Source: Cobetia amphilecti (GTDB taxonomy: Bacteria > Pseudomonadota > Gammaproteobacteria > Pseudomonadales > Halomonadaceae). From it: a stretch of DNA of 64,000 bases. Numbering within the stretch: position 1 is the first letter of the stretch; each line of letters opens with the position of its first letter. The stretch lies in assembly GCF_030010415.1 (NCBI RefSeq), contig NZ_JASCSA010000001.1; one strand, written 5' to 3'. Below are positions 1-6,915 of the stretch, one piece after another. Both the position numbers and the translations under genes were made by a program. The notes under the pieces were generated by a model. That model was not told where the DNA came from. It saw only the letters and a list, made by a program, of their open reading frames with translations, and made no database searches.

Positions 1-801
1 CAGCAGGGCACCCATCTGCAATTGGGTGCTGCCATCGAATTGACGCTCGATCAGGGCGCGATGGTTGCCGCTCCACGCCAGATGCGCGGTGATGACTTCG
101 CCACGCTGCTCGCTGAAGCCTGGCGTGCCGGTGATCAGCGTCGGCACGCGTTGATGCGAGCTGCGGCCGCGACGGTTCTCGAGCGTGAAGGTGCCTTCGC
201 TGAGACGATGACGCGTCTCGGTGAATTCCTGCACCCAGCGGCCACCGAAACTCAGGCATTCCTCGAAGCGGACCGGCAGCGGCAGGCAGGCGGCCGCCAG
301 CCATTCGAGTCGGTAGGGCGCTGATGACTGATTGGTCAGGGTCGTCTGCTGACGCAATACGCCCTCGCGGGTGACGGTCAGCGCCAGCAGCACTTCCAGC
401 TCACTCAGGCTGTCGCGAAGCGTCAGGCGAGCGTGGGCGCCGGTGGCATCCGTCGAGCAGGACACATCGTTCAGACGCATCGCCGTCAGCCAGTCGCGGC
501 CTTCGCGATCACCGATCAGCGCCGGATAGCCGGCAAAGCCGAGCCCGGCATCATTGAACAGGGTGTTGGGCGGCAGCTGATCCAGGCTCGCCTGAGGCGT
601 GGCGGCAGCGCTCATCAGGCGGTGCTGAGCCGGATTGATGGGCGCGATGCGCCCGAAATGGGCCAGCTTGAGCAGGCCATCGGCGAGATCCAGCTGCAGC
701 TGGATGCCATCGGCACTCAGGCTCAACCACTGCTGATCGCTTGACCAGGTCGCGTCAGGCGCAGCCGACGGTCGGGAAGATGGGGCATCTGCGGTCATCA
801 T
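1..801 (-). CDS. Alpha-galactosidase, GH36 family (partial, N-terminal part)
   Basis: Reading from an ATG at 801 (a second ATG at 798) the frame stays open to base 1, giving 267 codons of a longer protein that leaves the window. The visible part resembles the N-terminal beta-sandwich domain of GH36 alpha-galactosidases: it contains the LEWLAA segment, an FGGRWVQEF segment and ENRRGRSSH, which are typical just before the catalytic barrel. The catalytic aspartates lie outside the window. It would release galactose from alpha-galactosides and so feed the galactose-oxidation genes upstream in the same operon. No signal peptide is visible, so it is probably cytoplasmic and acts on imported galactosides. 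It follows the lactonase gene by 44 bases. Confidence 0.8.
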   Translation of the reverse strand, partial: MMTADAPSSRPSAAPDATWSSDQQWLSLSADGIQLQLDLADGLLKLAHFGRIAPINPAQHRLMSAAATPQASLDQLPPNTLFNDAGLGFAGYPALIGDREGRDWLTAMRLNDVSCSTDATGAHARLTLRDSLSELEVLLALTVTREGVLRQQTTLTNQSSAPYRLEWLAAACLPLPVRFEECLSFGGRWVQEFTETRHRLSEGTFTLENRRGRSSHQRVPTLITGTPGFSEQRGEVITAHLAWSGNHRALIERQFDGSTQLQMGALL

Positions 802-845
802 GAGAGGTCCAGAAATAAAGAAAGATCAGAGACGGAATGGCAGTG

Positions 846-1772
846 TCAGCCCAGCACCAGCGATGGCTCTGCCAGTCCCTTGAAGCCGTGTGCTGACAGG
901 TCCAGCGCGAAGAGGTCACCATCACCCGCCGCATGATCCGGCGTGGCCATGCCTTCATGTGCCGTGGTGATATACAGCGTGCTCAGGCCCTCGCCACCGA
1001 ACAGCGGGCACGAAGGCTGGCTGACCGGCAGCGCCACATGGGCGATTTCCGTGCCGTCGTGATCCAGCCTGGCCACGCGGCCGGCTCCCCAGAGCGCGAT
1101 CCACATGTGGCCATCGGCATCGATCACGGCGCCATCCGGGCCACCACCGGCATCCCGCAGATCGGCCCACACTTCGGGGGCGTTGTATTCACCTGCCGAG
1201 GTGAGTGGCCAGCCATCGGCGTCCAGCTGCCAGCGCATCACCCGACCGGTGACGGTGTCGGTGAAATAGGCGAAGCGGCCATCCGGCGAGAAGCACAGCG
1301 CATTGGGAATGCTCAGCCCCTCGAGCACGCGGGTCAGTTCACCGCGATGCAGCCGATAGAGGCTACCGGCGCCGGTCTCGGCGTTGCAGCCCATGCTCGA
1401 GAGCCACAGACTGCCGTGACGATCGACCCGCGCGTCATTGCTGCGCGTGGCCGGCGTCGTGTCCGCCTCGAAGGGCATGACGTCTTCCACGGCGCCGGTC
1501 TCGGGATTGAAGCGCGACAGCATTCCCTGCGCGACCAGCAGGTAATCGCCGTCTTGGGTAACGGCTGCGTAGGAGGTGCGGCGCGCGAGCTGAGTGATGA
1601 CGTGATCACTGCCGTTGGCGGCGGCATGATGCAGCTCGCCGGCGAGGATGTTCAGCCAGCGCACCCGCGCAGGCAGGGCCTTGGTCGCGGGCGTCCAGCC
1701 CGGCCCTTCGCCCAGCTCGCAGCCACTGGCGACGAGGCGCCTGGCAGTGCCAAGGCATGGTGATGACGTCAT
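846..1772 (-). CDS. SMP-30/gluconolactonase-family sugar lactonase (probable galactonolactonase)
   Basis: A 308-residue protein of the SMP-30/gluconolactonase/LRE family, a six-bladed beta-propeller that hydrolyses sugar lactones using one divalent metal. The metal-ligand glutamate is in GEGPGW near residue 22, the Asn region is SIPNALCFSPDGRF, and the Asp region is GGPDGAVIDADGHMW. In this operon it sits between the aldolase and alpha-galactosidase genes, so galactono-lactone from the SDR dehydrogenase is the likely substrate, giving galactonate for the dehydratase. The substrate is inferred from context; arabinono- or gluconolactone is possible. The first blade contains an unusual TKALPARVRWLNIL stretch where relatives usually have a shorter WVDI-type motif. 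Confidence 0.85.
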   Translation of the reverse strand: MTSSPCLGTARRLVASGCELGEGPGWTPATKALPARVRWLNILAGELHHAAANGSDHVITQLARRTSYAAVTQDGDYLLVAQGMLSRFNPETGAVEDVMPFEADTTPATRSNDARVDRHGSLWLSSMGCNAETGAGSLYRLHRGELTRVLEGLSIPNALCFSPDGRFAYFTDTVTGRVMRWQLDADGWPLTSAGEYNAPEVWADLRDAGGGPDGAVIDADGHMWIALWGAGRVARLDHDGTEIAHVALPVSQPSCPLFGGEGLSTLYITTAHEGMATPDHAAGDGDLFALDLSAHGFKGLAEPSLVLG

Positions 1773-1892
1773 CTGCTGCTCCTTTGCGATATCCGTGGTC
1801 TCTTTTAGCCATGGTCGCTTATACCCATGGGCTATTGGCGCGCTCTCGTCACTTTTGCAGCGGCGCGACTTGTCGCCATCCGTGTGTGGCTG

Positions 1893-2507
1893 TCAGTCAG
1901 CCGCCTGCCATGCCGCGACCAGCGTGCGGGCACGTTCGCCCACCTCGGCGGCGCTCAGGCCGGGCGTGTAGATGGCCGTGCCGAGGCCAGCGCCATGGAC
2001 ACCCGCCGCGCGCCATTCGGCGAAGTTGTCACTGCCGATGCCGCCGACGGCATAAAGCTCGGTGTCCTTGGGCAGCACGGCCAGCATGGCTTTCATGTTG
2101 ACGATGCCGACCTGAGTCGCCGGGAACAGTTTGAGGCCCGAGGCGCCGGCAGCGAGAGCCGCGAAGGCTTCCGTCGGCGTGACGATGCCTGGCAGCGAGC
2201 CCATCTCCAGCCGGCGACTTTCGCGGATGACATCGACATCGGCGTTGGGCGAGACGATCAGACGGCCGCCCGCGGCGTGCACGTCGCGCACCTGCTGCGG
2301 GGTCAGCACGGTGCCGGCGCCGATCAGGATCTCGCCGCCATGCGCCCGCTCGCAGTGCTCGACCAGCACGGCGATGCTCTCCAGCGGCTGAGGGGAGTTG
2401 AGCGGGACTTCGATGCGGGTGATGCCGGCGGCGATGATCTCGTCGGCGATGGCGATGATGTCTTGCGGTGTCACACCGCGCAGTATGGCGACCAGAGGCA
2501 GGCTCAT
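1893..2507 (-). CDS. dgoA: 2-dehydro-3-deoxy-6-phosphogalactonate aldolase
   Basis: A 204-residue class I KDPG/KDPGal aldolase that cleaves 2-dehydro-3-deoxy-6-phosphogalactonate to pyruvate and glyceraldehyde-3-phosphate. The Schiff-base lysine is in ASGLKLFPATQVG, the general-base glutamate in TRIEVPLNSP, and GAGTVL and SPNADV are the usual phosphate and substrate loops. The start at 2507 is preferred over an upstream ATG at 2606: it has a TGGAG ribosome site and gives the length of E. coli DgoA, while the extra 33 residues are low-complexity and come from a 15-base repeat. It is the last step of the pathway, 106 bases after dgoK. Confidence 0.93.
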   Translation of the reverse strand: MSLPLVAILRGVTPQDIIAIADEIIAAGITRIEVPLNSPQPLESIAVLVEHCERAHGGEILIGAGTVLTPQQVRDVHAAGGRLIVSPNADVDVIRESRRLEMGSLPGIVTPTEAFAALAAGASGLKLFPATQVGIVNMKAMLAVLPKDTELYAVGGIGSDNFAEWRAAGVHGAGLGTAIYTPGLSAAEVGERARTLVAAWQAAD

Positions 2508-2522
2508 GGCGATCTCCAGAAA

Positions 2523-2567
2523 AGGGGCTGTTTGAAGAGGAGCTGTTTGAATAAGGGCTGTGTGAAG
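2523..2567. repeat. Three-unit 15-base tandem repeat between dgoK and dgoA
   Basis: Units at 2523-2537, 2538-2552 and 2553-2567 share the core ggctgtttgaa or gctgtgtgaa with a few changes. The repeat fills most of the 106-base gap and ends about 15 bases before the dgoA start. It is one of several loci in this window with the same 15-base period. Confidence 0.8.
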
Positions 2568-2613
2568 TGAGGAATGACGTGGCTCACCGGCTGGCAATGT
2601 CAGCAACGCTGAA

Positions 2614-3651
2614 TCAATGGCTCACAGAGGCGCGATCCGATGACGACGCACGGGCCGATGACGATGCCTGCGCGGATGATCGTGCACGCTGGATGCGTCC
2701 AAGCCCTGCCAGAATCATGTCGGCGTTGGCCGCGGTGGTGACCTGATAGCCCAGATGTGCCAGCGCGACCTGATAGCGCTGGCACAGCACGGCGTCACCG
2801 ATCAGGGTGATGGTGGCGTGGTCAGGCAGCTCCGCAGTGGCGCCCGCCAGCTCAAGACCCAGCACCAGGCCTGACAGGCGTGCGCCGAGTACCGCCTTGC
2901 GGGCATCACCCTGAGGCAGAGCCGTATCGAGCAGATCGCGGGCACGAATGCCGAACAGCTGTGCGGTGGTACGCTCCGGGGCGGCAAGCGCCGTGTCGAT
3001 GCCCTCCAGATAGGCATCGCGCTGGGCGGGGTCGCTGAGATCTCCCCCGGCGACGGAGTGCTTGAGCACCGAATCCTGACTGAGCAGCTTGTAGAGCTCG
3101 CCGCTCATGAAGGTGCTGAAGCCGGTGATCGCGCCACTGGCGAGATGTGCCCACTTGGCGTGGGTGCCGGGCAGACACACCGCACCGCTGTAGTCGGGCT
3201 GGGCGGCGACCAGGCCCGCCAGCTGGGTCTCCTCGCCACGCATGACATCGTAGCTCGGCTGCTGCTGGCAGAGGCCCGGCACGATGGCGACGGCAAGGCG
3301 GCTGTCGCGGGTCGCGACATGGGTCAGCTGCTCGGAAAGTGCCCCCAGCACATCACGGGAAGGCGTCTTCTCCGTGGGCAACGGCAGGTAAGCCGCCTCC
3401 TGCCAGCCCTGACGCGCGCCGGCCATGCCACAGATCAGCACCGGCATGGGAGAGGTCGCATCGTCGGGCAGCCAATCATTGATCAGCACGCGCAGCACAT
3501 CCTCGAACTCATCCGCCGCCAGTCCCAGCATGCCGCGGGCACTGCTGGCCTGAGCGATGACTGCATCGTCGCCATTGACGGCCCAGGCGCGCAGATTGCT
3601 GGAGCCCCAGTCGACGGCGATCCAGGCCGGCGTGACGCTGACGGCGCTCAC
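2614..3651 (-). CDS. dgoK: 2-dehydro-3-deoxygalactonokinase
   Basis: A 345-residue kinase that phosphorylates 2-dehydro-3-deoxygalactonate at C6 with ATP. The N-terminal IAVDWGSSNLRAW is the phosphate-1 loop of the DgoK family, and PGTHAKWAH is also characteristic. The start is a GTG at 3651 overlapping the stop of the SDR gene by four bases (GTGA), with GGAGG six bases upstream. An earlier ATG at 3765 would give an unrelated extension overlapping the SDR gene. The C-terminus ends in a Ser/Ala/Arg-rich tail of about 25 residues that looks non-conserved. The overlap with the SDR gene implies translational coupling. Confidence 0.93.
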   Translation of the reverse strand: MSAVSVTPAWIAVDWGSSNLRAWAVNGDDAVIAQASSARGMLGLAADEFEDVLRVLINDWLPDDATSPMPVLICGMAGARQGWQEAAYLPLPTEKTPSRDVLGALSEQLTHVATRDSRLAVAIVPGLCQQQPSYDVMRGEETQLAGLVAAQPDYSGAVCLPGTHAKWAHLASGAITGFSTFMSGELYKLLSQDSVLKHSVAGGDLSDPAQRDAYLEGIDTALAAPERTTAQLFGIRARDLLDTALPQGDARKAVLGARLSGLVLGLELAGATAELPDHATITLIGDAVLCQRYQVALAHLGYQVTTAANADMILAGLGRIQRARSSAQASSSARASSSDRASVSH

Positions 3652-4439
3652 ACTCGGCCTCCGTCTACCACCATCGGCTGGCCGGTCATCATGCGCGAGG
3701 CGCTGGAGGCCAGGAACAGGCACGGATTGATCATGTCCTCGACTGGAATGGCCTCTTTCAGGCATTGCTGATCAATGCACTCGTTCAAGTCCTTGTCGTT
3801 GACCCACAGCTCGCGCTGACGCTCCGTCATCACCCAGCCCGGGATCAGGCAGTTGACGCGAATGGCGTCCGGGCCCAGCTCGCGCGCCAGTGCCTTGGTC
3901 ATGCCCATGATGCCGGCCTTGGCGGTGACGTAGGTCGGGTAGCCGCCCAGTCCCAGCATGTAGCTGTTGGAGGAAAGGTTGATGATGGCGCCGCCACCCA
4001 GCGCGCGCATGTCGGGGGCGACGGCCTGGGCGGTGAAGAATTGCGGGCGCAGGTTGGTGGCGATGGATTCATCCCACTGTTCCACCGTCCACTCATCCAG
4101 CGTATGACGGGTGTCACGCGCGGCGTTGTTGACCAGCACGTTGATCAGGCCGTGGGCCTCACGCGCCTGAGCGACGGCGGCCTGCAGCGCCTCGATATCC
4201 TGGATGTTGCAGGGGATGAACAGCGGACGATTGGCGTAGCGAGCTTCCATGGCATCACAGAATTCGCTGGCATCGGACAGGCCGACGAAGGCGACCTTGG
4301 CGCCCTGGGCGAGGAAGCCTTCGGTCAGTGCGGCGCCGATGCCGGAGCCACCGCCGGTGATGAAGACGCTGGCGCCTTCGAGGTCCGGGTAGCGAAAGTC
4401 GGCGAAGGCGGGGCGTTCGGATGATGCGGTACGAGTCAT
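3648..4439 (-). CDS. SDR-family NAD(P)-dependent oxidoreductase, probable galactose 1-dehydrogenase
   Basis: A 263-residue short-chain dehydrogenase. The cofactor loop is TGGGSGIG, the NNAA motif is present (VLVNNAARD), the catalytic Ser is in NLSSNS, and Tyr/Lys are in YVTAK. The start at 4439 follows AAGGAAGGA by six bases; an ATG at 4493 gives an unsupported extension. The operon supplies a lactonase, galactonate dehydratase, kinase and aldolase but no other first-step enzyme, so oxidation of galactose to galactono-lactone is the most economical role. The sequence alone cannot separate this from another sugar substrate such as fucose or arabinose. Confidence 0.8.
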   Translation of the reverse strand: MTRTASSERPAFADFRYPDLEGASVFITGGGSGIGAALTEGFLAQGAKVAFVGLSDASEFCDAMEARYANRPLFIPCNIQDIEALQAAVAQAREAHGLINVLVNNAARDTRHTLDEWTVEQWDESIATNLRPQFFTAQAVAPDMRALGGGAIINLSSNSYMLGLGGYPTYVTAKAGIMGMTKALARELGPDAIRVNCLIPGWVMTERQRELWVNDKDLNECIDQQCLKEAIPVEDMINPCLFLASSASRMMTGQPMVVDGGRV

Positions 4440-4535
4440 GTCGAATCCTTCCTTGAGCGTGACAGGCCTTCGGCGGAAGACCTGTCCTGGCATGGCGTCT
4501 GTGTTGTCAGTGTGTGCGTTGCGGCTTGCTCGGCA

Positions 4536-5684
4536 TTACCACTCGGCGACGGAGCCGTCTTCGTGGGTCCACAGCGGGTTGCGCCAGCGATGGCCGACCT
4601 TGGCACGCTCCTCGACGAAGGCTTCGTCGATCTCGACGCCCAGCCCCGGGCCCTGCGGAATGGCGCAGAAGCCGTCCTTGATCGCCAGCGCATCCTTGTC
4701 GACCAGGTAATCCAGTACGTCGTTGTCCTTGTTGTAGTGGATTCCCATGCTCTGTTCCTGGATGAAGGCGTTGTGACACACCGCGTCCAGTTGCAGCGAG
4801 GCCGCCAGCGTCAGCGGGCCGAGCGGGCAGTGCGGGGCCAGCGCCACATCGTAGGCTGAGGCCAGGGTGGCGATCTTCAGGCCTTCGCTGATGCCGCCAC
4901 AGTGGGAGAGATCCGGCTGGATGATGTCGACCATGCCGTCCGCCAGCAGATCACGGAACTGGAAGCGGGTGTGCAGGCGCTCGCCGGTGGCGATGGGCGT
5001 CGCGATGCCTTCGGCGATGTGCTTGAGCGACGGCAGGTGCTCAGGCGCGACCGGCTCCTCGATGAACATCGGGTGGAACTGCTCCAGCTCACGCAGCAAC
5101 GCCTTGGCCATCGGGCGATGCACGCGACCATGGAAGTCGATGCCGATGCCGACATCCGGACCTACCGCGTCACGGGCCTCGGCGACACGTGCCACGGCGT
5201 CATCGATCTTCTTGTGCGAATCGACGATCTGCATCTCTGGCGTGCCATTCATCTTGAAGGCGGTGAAGCCCTGATCGACCAGCGCCTTGGCGCCTGCGCC
5301 GACATCTGACGGGCGGTCACCACCGGTCCAGGCATACATGCGCATCTTGTCGCGTACCGGGCCGCCGAGCAGCTGGTGCACGGGCACTCCCAGATCACGG
5401 CCCTTGAGGTCCCACAGCGCCTGATCGATGCCGGCGATGGCAGACATCAGGATCGGGCCGCCACGGTAGAAGCCCGCGCGGTACATCACGTTCCACAGGT
5501 GCTCGATATTGCGCGGGTCCTGGCCGACCAGATAATCGGACAGCTCGTGCACGGCGGCCTCGACCGTCGCGGCGCGGCCCTCGATGACCGGCTCGCCCCA
5601 GCCATAGCAGCCTTCATCGGTCTCGATCTTGAGGAACAGCCAGCGCGGCGGAACTTGCCAGGTCTTGAGTCGGGTGATTTTCAC
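4536..5684 (-). CDS. dgoD: D-galactonate dehydratase
   Basis: A 382-residue enolase-superfamily enzyme that dehydrates D-galactonate to 2-dehydro-3-deoxygalactonate. Very close to E. coli DgoD along the whole length, including PPRWLFLKIETDEG near the start, YRGGPILMSAIAGIDQALWD, the metal ligands in GIDFHGRVHRPMAK and FIEEP, the catalytic His in LAPHCPLGP, and the C-terminal RNPLWTHEDGSVAEW. The start is a GTG at 5684 with AAGGA seven bases upstream, aligning with the MKIT start of known DgoD. The upstream ATG at 5864 would overlap the regulator gene and is rejected. Confidence 0.96.
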   Translation of the reverse strand: MKITRLKTWQVPPRWLFLKIETDEGCYGWGEPVIEGRAATVEAAVHELSDYLVGQDPRNIEHLWNVMYRAGFYRGGPILMSAIAGIDQALWDLKGRDLGVPVHQLLGGPVRDKMRMYAWTGGDRPSDVGAGAKALVDQGFTAFKMNGTPEMQIVDSHKKIDDAVARVAEARDAVGPDVGIGIDFHGRVHRPMAKALLRELEQFHPMFIEEPVAPEHLPSLKHIAEGIATPIATGERLHTRFQFRDLLADGMVDIIQPDLSHCGGISEGLKIATLASAYDVALAPHCPLGPLTLAASLQLDAVCHNAFIQEQSMGIHYNKDNDVLDYLVDKDALAIKDGFCAIPQGPGLGVEIDEAFVEERAKVGHRWRNPLWTHEDGSVAEW

Positions 5685-5781
5685 GGATGCATCCTTGTTG
5701 AGAGTGGGCGTTTGAACGAGGCTCAGCGCCAGGCGAAGCGGGTGGTGGAATCGGTCGTCATCAGCTGACGCCCGATCAGCA

Positions 5782-6579
5782 TCAGAAGCGGCGGTGTCCC
5801 AGCTGCGGGTGGTCCGGTGAGAAGCCGAGATCGCGCGCTGCGGTCTCCAGTACCCGCTCGGCACAGGTGCGTGCCATCTCGGGCTGGCGCAGGCGAATGG
5901 CCTCCATCACCGCGCGGTGACGATCGAGGCTGGCGCGATGATGGCTGTGATCATGCTGCTGCGCGGACTGCTGGGTACTGTGGATCAGTTGGCTGATGGA
6001 AGGGCGCAGCAGGCTGCCAAGCTGTGTCCATACCAGATTGTGCGTGGCGTGGTAGATGGCTTCGTGGAAGGCGACATCGTGCTCGGCATGCGCCTCGCGC
6101 GAGCTGTCATTGGCGGTATTGACCATGCCTTCGAAGGCGCGCTCCAGGCGCGCGAGGTCCTGGGCATTGGCCTTCATCGCGGCCAGCGCACTGACATAGG
6201 GCTCGACGGAGAGGCGGAAGGCGTAGATCTCGCGCATCAGGTCCGGGTTGATACCGTCGAGGCCGCTGACCCAATGGCTCATCAGCGGGTCCAGCAGCTG
6301 CCATTCGCTCATCTCGCGCACGATGGTGCCGCGCCCGGCGGTGCGCTCCAGCAGCCCGGCGCTCACCAGCTGAGCCAGGGCGTTGCGAACACGGTTGCGG
6401 CTGGCGTCGAAGCGCTGGCAGAGGTCCAGTTCACGCGGAAAGCTGTCACCGGGGCCGAAGCTGCCCGCGAGGATTTCCCGCGCCATGCAGGTGGCGATGG
6501 CCTCCATGCTGCGCGGGGTCGCGTCGTCCGCCGAGGCGCTGTCAGTGGCGAGCGCGGCTGTCGCCAGAGAGTCGGTCAT
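5782..6579 (-). CDS. GntR/FadR-family transcriptional regulator with FCD domain (DgoR-like)
   Basis: A 265-residue regulator. Residues about 25-95 form a GntR winged helix (PGDSFPRELDLCQRFDASRNRVRNALAQLVSAGLLERTAGRGTIV) and residues 115-250 form an FCD ligand-binding domain with the histidine-rich segments HDVAFHEAIYHATHN and HRAVMEAI that bind a metal and usually an organic acid. It is the first gene of the galactonate operon, 97 bases before dgoD, and has about 20 extra low-complexity residues at its N-terminus. Galactonate is the likely effector by analogy with E. coli DgoR. A 15-base perfect palindrome about 115 bases upstream is a candidate autoregulatory operator. Confidence 0.88.
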   Translation of the reverse strand: MTDSLATAALATDSASADDATPRSMEAIATCMAREILAGSFGPGDSFPRELDLCQRFDASRNRVRNALAQLVSAGLLERTAGRGTIVREMSEWQLLDPLMSHWVSGLDGINPDLMREIYAFRLSVEPYVSALAAMKANAQDLARLERAFEGMVNTANDSSREAHAEHDVAFHEAIYHATHNLVWTQLGSLLRPSISQLIHSTQQSAQQHDHSHHRASLDRHRAVMEAIRLRQPEMARTCAERVLETAARDLGFSPDHPQLGHRRF

Positions 6580-6673
6580 TGAGGTGCCTGTCGTGAGGAG
6601 ATGGTCAGGTGAGTCACTGCATCGCGTCGCCTGCGAGTGCGGCGCTGACGCATGAGGTTCCGAGCATCAGAAT

Positions 6674-6710
6674 AAATGTCTGAACACACATTAATAAATG
6701 TCGGACATTT
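6674..6710. promoter_or_regulatory. Candidate operator: 15-base perfect palindrome plus half-site
   Basis: Positions 6696-6710 read AAATGTC-G-GACATTT, perfectly symmetric around a central G. A second AAATGTC lies at 6674-6680, 22 bases away. The A+T-rich block lies between the GntR regulator start (6579) and the next gene. GntR/FCD regulators bind short symmetric sites, so autoregulation is plausible; the link is inferred from position only. Confidence 0.55.
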
Positions 6711-6762
6711 CAACAAGACGCAAACACTTCAACTTTGGTCGCGCGAGAAGCCCGCCCGACAC

Positions 6763-6822
6763 AGCTAACAAGGGCGCAGCTAACAAGAAGGCGGGTAACA
6801 AGGGGGGAGTAACAAAGAGTGC
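6763..6822. repeat. Four-unit 15-base tandem repeat
   Basis: Units at 6763-6777, 6778-6792, 6793-6807 and 6808-6822 share the core taacaag. Together with the palindrome at 6674-6710 and the hairpin at 6832-6864 it fills the gene-free stretch 6580-6915. Short open frames across it on both strands are repeat-derived and not credible genes. Confidence 0.75.
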
Positions 6823-6831
6823 GGCCAGAAC

Positions 6832-6864
6832 GACAGGGGCCAGACGCGATGTCTGGCCCCTGTC
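6832..6864 (-). terminator. Strong 14-base-pair hairpin after the Cache/HD sensor gene
   Basis: GACAGGGGCCAGAC and its exact complement flank a five-base loop, 51 bases after the stop of the sensor gene ending at 6916. There is no immediate T-tract on the minus strand, so it may be a weak or Rho-assisted terminator. Confidence 0.5.
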
Positions 6865-6915
6865 ACGCCATGTGGCCTTGGGAAGGCGGGTCACATGCAA
6901 AGCGCCATGACCAGG

